Part shown: positions 34,001-40,848 of the stretch, piece after piece | Numbering within the stretch: the first letter of the stretch is position 1 | How the letters are laid out: every line of letters begins with the position of its first letter | Virus record (IMG/VR): IMGVR_UViG_3300035438_000194 | Coordinates: 49,847-113,846 of that record | Direction: 5' to 3' (one strand) | DNA: 64,000 nt | Source: a virus | The notes under the pieces: model-generated | What the model saw: the letters and a program-made list of their open reading frames with translations, nothing else | What the model was told of the DNA's origin: nothing | The model's database searches: none | Position numbers and translations under genes: made by a program

Positions 34001-36560
34001 TAGCATCTCAGATAAAGAAGCTACAGATGACTATATAAATGTTGTCAATGCTTTAATGCAACCAGGTAATGACCCAGATGATTCAATTGACGGTTCTTAT
34101 TTGTATGATACATTTAACTTAACATCATTTGATAAGAATACTATTGATGAAGTATTGACTGAAGAAGTAGCTAATACTTTAATGGGTCAGAGTTCTGCAT
34201 TTAAGAAGTGGTTCTTAGCTAATCATATCAAGACCGTGTTTGTAACAAACAGAGGTGACGAGATTGTAAAGTATAAAAGAACAGCAGCTTGGAGCGTAAC
34301 CAGACCGGTTGATGTAAAGTACTATGAGACTACAGATATCCTAGATGAAGTTGGTAATGTAGTTGAAACTATACAGCGTAAACCAAAGATTGATTACTTC
34401 AGAAGAAGGGTTAAAGAGGAGTATAGAACCAAGCGTGTTACAATGCTTGAAGCTTTGGAACAAGGAGACTTAAGCTTAGCTAATGTTGATCACAATGGTA
34501 ACTGGTTACCTAAAGCAGATAGTAAGTACCGTAATGAAGAGTACTACAATCTTAGAAACAGAGGTGGTAATGAGTTTAAGCTATTGACTACACTGCTTAC
34601 GTATCACTTGGAAAATCAACAAGGTCTTAATAGAAACTCTAGACTGGGTGTATTCATTCCAAGATACCGTAAAGAAAATAGAGAACTTTTAGTAGAAAGA
34701 GGAGGAGCTCAGAGTAAGTTATCAAGCTGGGCTAGCAATGTTAAAGCTAGCTTTAGTAGAGCTAAAGATGACATGGAAGATGGTTACAATCCAGAGATTG
34801 ACACAACCTTCATTAACTTAGACTTGTTTGATAACGAGATTACAGGTATTCCTATTTCTGGTAAGTATGACTTAGAACTAGATGAGACTTCAAATGATGT
34901 TCTTATGGGTATAATGCGTTATATGCAGAGTGCTGAAAGACACAAGAAGTTAATTGAAATCAGTCCTGAAGTGCGTGCAATTCAGAAAGTTGTTAATGGT
35001 TCTGAAGGAGCTATTAAAGATATGACTAAGGCTAGTAAGTCTGACTTTATTGAACGTAACTTAATGCGTTATGCAACTAGAAAAGGAACATCAGTAAGAG
35101 CCCAGACTGTTAATGCTTTTATAGAAAGAGAGTTTGAGGGTAAGACACAAGCTGGTGCATTAGCAGATCTAACAGGTCTTAATAAGACAGTAAACAATTT
35201 ACTAGGTCTTTCTTCTATGGCCTTCTTTGCATTGGATATACCATCAGCATTGAAGAACTCATTAGGAGCAAGATTCCAGTCCATCATACACGCAGCTGGT
35301 GGTAAAGACATCAGTGCTATGAGTTTAGGTAAAGGTACCCTATGGGGTAATATTACTTCAGCAGAGGTAAGCTTCCAGATTTACAGATATGGACCTAAGA
35401 GTCTTAATGTACAGTTGTATGAAGTGTTTGACCCGGACCAAAAGTTTGCGGACAAAGAAGGTAAGTTTGCAGAAGGTATGTCTAGAACATTCTCTAAGGA
35501 CGTTATGTCTGGTAGCTGGTTAACCAATACCAGAGAATGGACTCAGATGAATGCATCCCTAGGTTTATTTGGTGGGCTTATGTATCACCAAATGGTAGAT
35601 CAAACTATTGATGGCGTAACTAAACAGATTCCATACATAGAAGCATGGGAAGTTAAAGACGGTCAACTTACAGTTAAGGAAGGTATTGATAAGGATTGGG
35701 ATCTTGGGGGTAAGAACTTTAAGATGATGCGCGCTAAGGTACAAGGTGTAAACCGTAAACTTAACGGAGCATACTCCAAGTTTGATAAGACACAAGGTGA
35801 AAGATACTTACTAGTAAGATTAATATCATTCTTAAAGCGTCACTTTACAAGAATGTTCTTGAACAGATGGGGCTACAGAGGAAACTTCCTTGAGCCAAAG
35901 GCTAGATGGGATGTAGGTTCAAATGAAATGGAGATAGGTTACTATACACAATCAATAGCCTCTATTGTAAATGGTTTTAAGTCTGGAGGTAGAGACTTCA
36001 AGTATATGACCCAGAGAGAGAAGGTAGCATTCAAGAAGTTTGCTACTGAATTAGTTCTTGTATTAGCTGCAGGTATGCTTGTTAAACTTATCTTTAGCTA
36101 TGATGAGGATGACGAGGATCGTTTTGAGAAGTTGAGACAGAAGTCAGGACCGTTACCAATGCCTTGGGCAACTGAATCACCATACAAGTTTAACTTTAGT
36201 GGGTATATGTCTAACCAAGCGCTGTTCTTATCTAAGGCTACACTTAATGAGAACTCAGCATTCTTACCGTTTCCTAGTATGGGACTAGATGACTATAGAG
36301 CAATCTTAGACTTTAACTCTATTGCGTTTGGTAATACTCTATCTAACTACGTTAAGATAGTAGATAACTTAGCAGGTATGATAACAGGTGATGAAGGTGC
36401 CTACTATAAGAAAGATGTAGGTCCTTATAGCTGGCAGGATGAAGGTTCTGCTAAAGTATGGAACTATCTAGGTAAGAGTATTGGTTTATCCGGTTCTCAA
36501 GTTGACCCAGCATTACGTCTTAAGAATTTAGAATCAATACAAAACAGATTAAAAGGTTAA
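31011..36560 (+). CDS. Giant virion protein with active-type zincin metalloprotease motif
   Basis: An 1849-aa protein starting one base after the polymerase stop. Near the N-terminus it has H164-E-F-A-H168 in a hydrophobic setting (EVAFHEFAHPFV), with KEEML (~220) as the likely third zinc ligand. This arrangement matches zincin-like domains of large polyvalent phage proteins. Most of the rest is helical and highly charged (residues ~290-1100), probably long coiled coils. A hydrophobic stretch, LVLVLAAGMLVKLIF, near residue 1680 is followed by a DEDDED acidic patch and could be a membrane segment. The protease may mature virion proteins or act on the host after ejection; which of these applies cannot be told from sequence. 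Confidence 0.8.
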   Translation: MANSCAFGKDWDELVEAVGLFQASKDYIENNGEVRTPDEVIAKLEARGEWAEESTQDFTRPMLRGTEMDMLAEMANTIPGFSTIFNPIHLSKAATDMRKGNSTLDFTIGNLSSRLGIPYQMVDEVEAQTILDNSGTPYTGEAGFYVGGVVYFIKDKVNTEVAFHEFAHPFVRAIAKENNVLFEKLHADLLLTPEGRLLEKLMSNLHPELEAGAELYKEEMLVRALTKASVDKKNNKKPSSGFVKFLKDLLYAIKQVFRKYVGKSVAISELTQDTTLDELADIYTEANINFDIELVNQKDVVAFIRETRTQVDDIVNILNTDEGAQVIKKGLDNINQVVNEHTDRLIKNKNLDEMLAILETGFDQADLQIIRSNITQYSNLINAKFTTLAEENNRVQQQSAAFVNTVFQIKAMADKMILHMQELSKRETDPSKVKKFYYYEQLTNDWKRTMAQIRIDMSNAGILEGPMLDVIGSIETKLQTADTIAGRVHLEGSSELLESVLEPLSKEVDRYYKEIIEELEKKGAPDRILNRYKAEYDSAKLDKATLKSWLSGEQGDTNVISAWMESFMNIQDPVIFGLASYVNNNMMDVMTTVQQKYNRQSQDIKELLDSVGYNPNNPKGILDLVGYTEKEGTYGKDGKFVEKERKAFIHHVKGYDIEITRKNDQIKQAELEFKKTGDSTDLDRLYIERENLLKDFHREYSEEVYAKDDLLSKDEIGKKAYLERFKILSKIQNLNATLESAADRHDPDYQMSLATYWQEYKQLYSLSYADGTQKKGDDLDVSVRLREHREATRKFYEWVPRKGMFQGALKAYEQQILDTNPSIKYGGPEFNRLREEWLNNNTVVAIKPEFFRDRQVILDRINELKAKLPQSVQDQLKLDEILKEMNDQISAYRDDSGQPEGTAMSDTKLARLKELQEQFELYKDDLLTVQGVTKADIAFKKQIDAAIVEYTLRGKGEHPLSDPDVALRYADIINDMNDFGLSEEDAAELTELYQKLFSISDKEATDDYINVVNALMQPGNDPDDSIDGSYLYDTFNLTSFDKNTIDEVLTEEVANTLMGQSSAFKKWFLANHIKTVFVTNRGDEIVKYKRTAAWSVTRPVDVKYYETTDILDEVGNVVETIQRKPKIDYFRRRVKEEYRTKRVTMLEALEQGDLSLANVDHNGNWLPKADSKYRNEEYYNLRNRGGNEFKLLTTLLTYHLENQQGLNRNSRLGVFIPRYRKENRELLVERGGAQSKLSSWASNVKASFSRAKDDMEDGYNPEIDTTFINLDLFDNEITGIPISGKYDLELDETSNDVLMGIMRYMQSAERHKKLIEISPEVRAIQKVVNGSEGAIKDMTKASKSDFIERNLMRYATRKGTSVRAQTVNAFIEREFEGKTQAGALADLTGLNKTVNNLLGLSSMAFFALDIPSALKNSLGARFQSIIHAAGGKDISAMSLGKGTLWGNITSAEVSFQIYRYGPKSLNVQLYEVFDPDQKFADKEGKFAEGMSRTFSKDVMSGSWLTNTREWTQMNASLGLFGGLMYHQMVDQTIDGVTKQIPYIEAWEVKDGQLTVKEGIDKDWDLGGKNFKMMRAKVQGVNRKLNGAYSKFDKTQGERYLLVRLISFLKRHFTRMFLNRWGYRGNFLEPKARWDVGSNEMEIGYYTQSIASIVNGFKSGGRDFKYMTQREKVAFKKFATELVLVLAAGMLVKLIFSYDEDDEDRFEKLRQKSGPLPMPWATESPYKFNFSGYMSNQALFLSKATLNENSAFLPFPSMGLDDYRAILDFNSIAFGNTLSNYVKIVDNLAGMITGDEGAYYKKDVGPYSWQDEGSAKVWNYLGKSIGLSGSQVDPALRLKNLESIQNRLKG

Positions 36561-36564
36561 AAAT

Positions 36565-36577
36565 TAATATATTAGCA
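36565..36577 (+). promoter_or_regulatory. Candidate promoter or start-site motif TAATATATTAGCA before lysis cassette
   Basis: In the 19-base gap between the 1849-aa gene and the lysis enzyme gene, TAATATATTAGCA matches the motif before the 1893 gene at 12 of 13 positions and ends two bases before the ATG. Its nearness to the start codon would give a very short or absent leader if transcription begins just downstream. Confidence 0.4.
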
Positions 36578-36579
36578 GC

Positions 36580-37125
36580 ATGAAAAAGTATAGTTACACA
36601 GAACTAGAAGCAAAGTTTGCTGAACTAGGTTACCAGTGGCCAACTCTTCACATTGTAGGAGTAAGGTCTGCAGCTAATGAGAAGAACAAGTTTGATGATC
36701 ACATCTACTTGATCAATGGTCCAATGATGCATGTATTTACAGGAACAACTAACCCTGGTACACACTGGCTAAAGAACCTGTTGAACCCAAAAGGTACAGC
36801 GGTATTGAAACCCGGACAATATGTAGACAGTTGGAAGTTAGGTTTACACCAAGGTAAGTACAAAGCTTTAGTACAAGCTAAGCCTATTACTGTGTATCGT
36901 GATGGTGATAAGGATGATGTTGCTGAAGAAACAAAAGTAGAGCAAACCGGTTTATTTGGTATTAACATACACCGTGCTAATGCATCAGCTATAAGTTCTA
37001 TTATAGATAAGTGGTCAGCAGGATGTCAAGTGTTAAACAATCCCGAACAGTTCAATACATTGCTTGCAGCTTGTGAAAGATCTGGTAAAAAGACATTTAC
37101 TTACACCTTGTTAAGAGAGTTCTAA
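36580..37125 (+). CDS. Putative peptidoglycan-active lysis enzyme (endolysin, L,D-transpeptidase-like)
   Basis: A 181-aa protein with no signal peptide. It has a conserved core of phage cell-wall enzymes: THWLKNL, KGTAVLKPGQY, a VYRDGD segment, then GINIHRAN and WSAGCQV (residues ~127-150). The His followed by S-A-G-C resembles the catalytic His/Cys layout of YkuD-type L,D-transpeptidases, although the family in phages is usually annotated only as a putative peptidoglycan hydrolase. Its stop overlaps the ATG of the holin-like gene, and spanin-like genes follow, which supports a lysis role. The reaction is inferred from motif and context. Confidence 0.65.
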   Translation: MKKYSYTELEAKFAELGYQWPTLHIVGVRSAANEKNKFDDHIYLINGPMMHVFTGTTNPGTHWLKNLLNPKGTAVLKPGQYVDSWKLGLHQGKYKALVQAKPITVYRDGDKDDVAEETKVEQTGLFGINIHRANASAISSIIDKWSAGCQVLNNPEQFNTLLAACERSGKKTFTYTLLREF

Positions 37126-37403
37126 TGAAGAAGTGGATACTATCTATACTAAGTAAAGACGGAGACCAGAGTTCTAAAAGACTTGTGGGTCTTTACTGTA
37201 TCCTAACAGGATCAGCCTTAGCGTGGATTGCCACATTTTCAGATTATAAAACCCCTGAGTATATGTATAACACCATCATGTTTATAGGTGGTGGTGTATT
37301 TGTGGGAACTATGATAGAGGGGGTGTTTACTCAGAAGATGAATGTACCATTTAAACCTAAAGAAGATGCCAATGACACCCCGCCAACTGAAGAAACTGTA
37401 TAG
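37125..37403 (+). CDS. Putative holin
   Basis: A 92-aa protein with two predicted membrane segments: roughly residues 20-40 (VGLYCILTGSALAWIATF) and 48-66 (NTIMFIGGGVFVGTMIEGVF). The N-terminus is short and charged and the C-terminal tail is polar and acidic. It starts on the stop codon of the lysis enzyme gene and ends with TAG, showing that TAG is a stop in this genome. Size, topology and position fit a class II-type phage holin; no unique sequence motif exists to prove it. Confidence 0.7.
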   Translation: MKKWILSILSKDGDQSSKRLVGLYCILTGSALAWIATFSDYKTPEYMYNTIMFIGGGVFVGTMIEGVFTQKMNVPFKPKEDANDTPPTEETV

Positions 37404-37737
37404 TGACATAGCTGTAGCAGTAGTATTAGTAGCAATTGTAGCCTTTATCGCAATATTGCAATATAAGAATAAGGTAAAAGATCTTAAGATAGAAGACCTT
37501 AAGCGTCAGGCTTATGCTGGTGATATCAGAGATAGTATTGTTATTGACTCTTTAAAGTTTAAGATACTGCAGGACAGTTTACATATTGTTGATATTCAAA
37601 GAGTTAACCATATAAACACTATAAACAAACAAGATGACAAAGATAAAGGTAACAGGGATATTGTTATTGCTATTATCCCTAACGCAACTGATGAACAGCG
37701 GGACCGTATATGGGCAACTTACACCCCAAAGAATTAA
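37366..37737 (+). CDS. i-spanin-like membrane/coiled-coil protein
   Basis: About 123 aa from the ATG at 37366; the ATG at 37372 and an upstream ATG at 37342 are also possible, and all overlap the holin gene. One membrane segment (DIAVAVVLVAIVAFIAILQY) near the N-terminus is followed by a heptad-like charged helix (KVKDLKIEDLKRQ and onward). This is the layout of an Rz-type inner-membrane spanin. The next gene begins 104 bases before this one ends, in another frame, as in Rz/Rz1 pairs. Spanin function is inferred from topology and context. Confidence 0.6.
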   Translation: MPMTPRQLKKLYSDIAVAVVLVAIVAFIAILQYKNKVKDLKIEDLKRQAYAGDIRDSIVIDSLKFKILQDSLHIVDIQRVNHINTINKQDDKDKGNRDIVIAIIPNATDEQRDRIWATYTPKN

Positions 37738-38098
37738 CTGGAATGGTAACAAAGGTATCTTCTTCACAGATAAACAAGAGGAGGTCTTGCTTAAATCTAT
37801 TGTGGACTATGACTACCTGCAGAAAAGCATTGCAGGTAAAAACGAGATTATTCAGACCCAAGAACTCCGCATTCTTGATAAGGAGTATGAGATCAAAAAG
37901 ATGGCTGGATACCTGGATGCAGCAAACCAGAGAACAACAGAGTGCCTTGATAGAAACTTTGTTTTACAATCAGACCTGGTGGGAGCAAGAGACTCACTAC
38001 AAACATCACAAGAAAACCTAGGAGTATCTAGAAGAAACAATTGGATCTTTGGAGGAATTTCCGTATTTTTATTAAGTATACTTATAATAACAAATTAA
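37634..38098 (+). CDS. Secreted coiled-coil protein with C-terminal membrane anchor, possible spanin partner
   Basis: A 154-aa protein. Its N-terminus is a signal-peptide-like sequence (KVTGILLLLLSLTQLMN) with a possible cleavage after VYG; there is no lipobox cysteine, unlike classical Rz1. A long coiled coil follows (residues ~45-130), and the protein ends in a hydrophobic segment (WIFGGISVFLLSILIITN). This gives a type I topology, with the periplasmic coiled coil tethered to the inner membrane. The start lies inside the preceding spanin-like gene in another frame. It could be a unimolecular-type spanin or another envelope protein. Confidence 0.6.
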   Translation: MTKIKVTGILLLLLSLTQLMNSGTVYGQLTPQRINWNGNKGIFFTDKQEEVLLKSIVDYDYLQKSIAGKNEIIQTQELRILDKEYEIKKMAGYLDAANQRTTECLDRNFVLQSDLVGARDSLQTSQENLGVSRRNNWIFGGISVFLLSILIITN

Positions 38099-38099
38099 T

Positions 38100-38243
38100 A
38101 TGAAAGCTAACGCAAAGCTTGGTAACAAGTTAGAAGCAAGAACTGGTCAGAAACCAGTGGACATGCTGACCGGTAAATCAGTAGTGAACAAACCAGGAAC
38201 GGTTGTACCTACTAGTTTAAAGTATGGAGGTAAATCTTGTTAA
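38100..38243 (+). CDS. Small basic protein ending in a YGG motif
   Basis: A 47-aa basic protein whose ATG overlaps the stop region of the preceding gene. It ends LKYGGKSC, which carries the same aromatic-Gly-Gly motif as the large virion proteins upstream. Function is unknown. The motif suggests that it is packaged in or processed with the virion. Support for a real gene: tight spacing (stop and next ATG one base apart) and no competing frame. Confidence 0.6.
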   Translation: MKANAKLGNKLEARTGQKPVDMLTGKSVVNKPGTVVPTSLKYGGKSC

Positions 38244-38244
38244 T

Positions 38245-38406
38245 ATGAGTGACAACCAGTACAACTTTCTAAAGGCACAGGTGAAAGCATTCCATCCTAA
38301 CTGGTCAGAGGAACAGGTAGATGCAGAATGCAAGAAGATAATAGAGAAAGGTGATAGTAACTCATCCCCTGAAGAAGACACAGACTGCTTATACTGCGGA
38401 TCATGA
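38245..38406 (+). CDS. Small acidic protein, unknown
   Basis: A 53-aa protein starting MSDNQYN at 38245. An in-frame ATG at 38224 lies inside the preceding gene and is less likely. It contains WSEEQVDAECKKII, typical of a short helical hairpin, and ends in DCLYCGS. The CxxC could bind metal but is single. The next gene's ATG overlaps its stop. Confidence 0.6.
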   Translation: MSDNQYNFLKAQVKAFHPNWSEEQVDAECKKIIEKGDSNSSPEEDTDCLYCGS

Positions 38407-38510
38407 TGAAGAACCCTAATAAGAAAGCTGGTAACTGGGGTGCGTTAAAGAACAAACCTCAAAACCTAGTACCGTTTAAAAAAGGTGGAACAATTAAAAA
38501 GAAAAAATAA
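38403..38510 (+). CDS. Very small basic protein ending in KKGG motif
   Basis: A 35-aa lysine-rich protein starting at the ATG at 38403, overlapping the stop of the previous gene, with its own stop at 38508-38510 overlapping the next ATG. It ends FKKGGTIKKKK, again with the double-glycine motif of the virion genes. The perfect fit between two translationally coupled neighbours argues that it is translated. Confidence 0.55.
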   Translation: MMKNPNKKAGNWGALKNKPQNLVPFKKGGTIKKKK

Positions 38511-38800
38511 TGAAAGACGATATCAGATTACTAATGATAAACATGCCTACTGTAATGGCATTGATGACGGAACTTAATACTCTAGTGAACAACTTACCTA
38601 AGGAAGCTCCTACTGATCTTACTATTACGGCAGGTAAGTCTACATTTAAACTTAATAAAGAAAGAGACAAAGACCTTTATGTAAAGTTCTTAGAGACTAT
38701 TAATAACACATCTACTGAGAAGATTTATAACCTTAGAGATAAGATTGATTCTTTATTATACAATTCAGAAGAAGCATTAACTAAAGCACTACCAGCATAA
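38510..38800 (+). CDS. Hypothetical helical protein, 96 aa
   Basis: A 96-aa protein, largely helical and amphipathic (MPTVMALMTELNTLVNNL), with a charged C-terminal half and no membrane segment. It starts on the stop codon of the preceding small gene (TAATG) and its own stop overlaps the next ATG. Not recognised. Position at the end of the virion/lysis operon suggests a small virion or assembly factor, but nothing in the sequence shows this. Confidence 0.65.
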   Translation: MKDDIRLLMINMPTVMALMTELNTLVNNLPKEAPTDLTITAGKSTFKLNKERDKDLYVKFLETINNTSTEKIYNLRDKIDSLLYNSEEALTKALPA

Positions 38801-38943
38801 TGGCAAAAGTAAACGTAGCAAAAAGTAGCTATGCTCCAAAGGCAACTAAGGTTAGCCGCCCTGGAGTAATAGCAAAATCTAAGACTAGTAAATTAAAGTC
38901 TAGCAAGAACTATAAGAAAGCCTATCGCGGACAAGGACGTTAA
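38800..38943 (+). CDS. Small, highly basic protein at the convergent junction
   Basis: A 47-aa, Lys/Arg/Ser-rich protein (KSKTSKLKSSKNYKK, ending YRGQGR). Such composition fits a DNA-condensing or DNA-binding small virion protein, but no domain is recognised. Its ATG overlaps the preceding stop. Its TAA shares bases with the TAA of the opposing gene (TTAA at 38940-38943), leaving no intergenic space. Confidence 0.6.
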   Translation: MAKVNVAKSSYAPKATKVSRPGVIAKSKTSKLKSSKNYKKAYRGQGR

Positions 38944-39323
38944 ACTCCTAGTATCTTACTGATATTAGGTTTAAAGTAATTCTTACCCTTAAGGATCTTC
39001 CCATCTTCTCTGAGGATGGGTTTTCCATTTTCATCTAGTTTGCTCATGTTAGATCTGTGGATCTCTGTGAAGACTTCCTCAATCCTGTCTTGTAAGCCAT
39101 GCTTAAGTATAGTCCCGTAAATGATATAAAGCTGGTCACCAAGAGCATCAGCAATACCCACCAAGTCATCATGACCGCAAGCTTCAAGGTACTCGTTGTT
39201 CTCTTCTTCCAAGAGCCTGTGACGTAACTCATATTGTTCTGGGGTTAACTGTTTGTAATCTTGTGGGTCAGGCATATTAAACGCGGTATGGAACTCCGCT
39301 ACCATATTGATATACTTCTTCAT
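38940..39323 (-). CDS. MazG-like all-alpha NTP pyrophosphohydrolase
   Basis: A 127-aa protein with the signature of phosphoribosyl-ATP pyrophosphatase/MazG-like enzymes: EEENNEYLEA (~residues 39-48), then DDLVGIADALGDQLYIIYG (~52-70). The acidic pairs E-E-x-x-E and D-x-x-G-D would hold Mg2+ for cleaving nucleoside triphosphates to monophosphates. In phages these enzymes alter dNTP pools or lower host alarmones. It is the last gene of the leftward operon and ends on the convergent TTAA. Its coding region contains a hairpin that would act as a terminator for the opposite strand. Confidence 0.8.
   Translation of the reverse strand: MKKYINMVAEFHTAFNMPDPQDYKQLTPEQYELRHRLLEEENNEYLEACGHDDLVGIADALGDQLYIIYGTILKHGLQDRIEEVFTEIHRSNMSKLDENGKPILREDGKILKGKNYFKPNISKILGV
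39000..39024 (+). terminator. Intrinsic terminator-like hairpin for the + operon, inside the opposing gene
   Basis: CCCATCTTC (39000-39008), loop TCT, GAGGATGGG (39012-39020) form a nine-pair stem with one T-G wobble, followed by TTTT. The T run is only on the + strand, so the signal would stop rightward transcription 57 bases past the last + gene. It also encodes part of the MazG-like protein on the - strand, so chance cannot be excluded. Confidence 0.5.
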
Positions 39324-39826
39324 TAATATCCTTTATCTCCGTTAGTATTATAATTGATCTTGTCTATATCATGATCACTACCATTCTTAGCCATACTGAC
39401 CAAGCCTAGCATGTCCGTGTTCTTAGTGTAGTCACTAGTCCACATGGATAATCTGTCTACAGACTTATTATATTGTTTAGCTTTAGCATATGCTTCTTTA
39501 AGCTTACAATGTCTTTCAGCTTTTTGATTCAGCATTGCCTCTAGTAAGATAAGATAGTTAATCACATCTCCAATCTTCTCAGATACTACAGCTGTATCAG
39601 CTGATTTATTCTCAGCTACAATATCTTTAATAGAAACAAGATGCTTAGTCATGTAGCTCCAGAGAACTTCAGCTGATGTGCTGTGGAGGGAAAATCCCCC
39701 CGCAGCTTCATCAAAGTTTCTGAATACATTATCATCTTTAGCGTACTCTTTATGCTTAGTAAGTAAAGTTTGACGTACTAAATCAATACGTTTCTCTACT
39801 CTTTTACTAAATTCTTCTCTTGTCAT
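39323..39826 (-). CDS. Phage MazG-related / nucleotide-modification-associated protein
   Basis: A 167-aa helical protein. Residues ~20-50 (LLTKHKEYAKDDNVFRNFDEAA) and ~60-100 (KHLVSIKDIV, EKIGDVINYLILLEAML) match a family of phage proteins related to MazG and DUF1599-type proteins. The acidic residues E-K-I-G-D and the K-E-Y-A-x-D-D stretch sit where the metal site would be. Its stop overlaps the downstream MazG-like gene start, so two related nucleotide-pool genes are coupled. The substrate is unknown. Confidence 0.65.
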   Translation of the reverse strand: MTREEFSKRVEKRIDLVRQTLLTKHKEYAKDDNVFRNFDEAAGGFSLHSTSAEVLWSYMTKHLVSIKDIVAENKSADTAVVSEKIGDVINYLILLEAMLNQKAERHCKLKEAYAKAKQYNKSVDRLSMWTSDYTKNTDMLGLVSMAKNGSDHDIDKINYNTNGDKGY

Positions 39827-40848
39827 AAGTCTGGTAATTCAAATGTGGGTAAGTCTGAGTCACCAAAGTTAAAGAATTCTTCATCAGGATCAGCAATACC
39901 TTCAGCAGTTTTTTGCTCTAAGCTATTATCAATAGCCATTTGCTCTTGAACTTCTACAGGTACTTCCATTAAAAGACTTAAGTCATCTTCTATAACATCA
40001 GTAGGACCAGTGAGTACTGGTCTAGTTGCTTCAGCTATTGCCTCAAACAAATCCAGTTGGTTAGCGGGTTGTACGTCCTCCTGTACAGAATTCTGTACAA
40101 GTTCAATAGGAAGATCTATTTGCGTAAGTGCGGCTAACGCAAAGTAACTGTTAATAAACTTATGGGTATTTGCTTGATCCTCAAACCAACATTTAGGATG
40201 AGACATACGTAAAGCTGTAGCCACAGAGTTGTAAAAGTTCCAGGCATTGTCCCACGTTACGTTATCTAATAAGATAACTTTGTTCATTATATTATCAGCT
40301 ATAGAAGTCATTTGGTAAGTACTGATAATCTTCTCATCAATATACATACGGCCAACCAACTCTGAATAAGTTTTAGCAGTAGCTGTTTGATTAATAAGAA
40401 TATCTCTTGATGCAAGTAAGTCAGCATAGTGTACGTTAGCCATGTTAAGCTGAGTCTGAATCATTTGGATAGCTTCTTCATCAGCCTTACCTGTATGCTT
40501 TCTACCATAGCTAGATAGGTTACCAGCAAAGATATAGTTACCAGTTTTTGGTATATATACACCAACACCACACTTAAACCTCATAGACTTATCATATGAG
40601 TTACCCCATACAAACATCATCTTCATATCAGGATCTGTACCCTGATCTAAAACATACATTCCGTTTGCAATATCACCGCCTCTAGTAGCACGGTATAATT
40701 CTGTTTCTACATTAAAGCCACGCTTAGCAAGTTCTTCATGAACTTTATCTATAATTGATTTGTGGCTTATAGGTGTATAACGCCCCCCGTGATTGGGGAG
40801 CGCTATACTTTCTAAATAACTTCTAGTACTACTTGTAATCTTACTCAT
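39823..40848 (-). CDS. DUF932-like phage protein
   Basis: A 341-aa protein. The central part (residues ~75-230) has features of the DUF932 (plasmid/phage-like) family: a WGNSYDKSMRFKCGVGVYI strand segment, a GNLSSYGRKHTG loop, and a late WNFYNSVATAL. DUF932 proteins are common in phage replication blocks, including those of crAss-like phages, and their activity is not established. The last ~90 residues are acidic and probably disordered. Overlaps by four bases with its downstream neighbour and by one with the polymerase gene. Confidence 0.7.
   Translation of the reverse strand: MSKITSSTRSYLESIALPNHGGRYTPISHKSIIDKVHEELAKRGFNVETELYRATRGGDIANGMYVLDQGTDPDMKMMFVWGNSYDKSMRFKCGVGVYIPKTGNYIFAGNLSSYGRKHTGKADEEAIQMIQTQLNMANVHYADLLASRDILINQTATAKTYSELVGRMYIDEKIISTYQMTSIADNIMNKVILLDNVTWDNAWNFYNSVATALRMSHPKCWFEDQANTHKFINSYFALAALTQIDLPIELVQNSVQEDVQPANQLDLFEAIAEATRPVLTGPTDVIEDDLSLLMEVPVEVQEQMAIDNSLEQKTAEGIADPDEEFFNFGDSDLPTFELPDL

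Noticed and set aside
37396-37410. Possible TAG reassignment, as in some crAss-like phages
   Set aside because: The holin gene ends sensibly at TAG and all long genes read through with the standard code.
38880-38910. AGACT...AGTCT inverted repeat as terminator for the leftward operon
   Set aside because: Only five pairs, a ten-base loop and no clear T run on the - strand.
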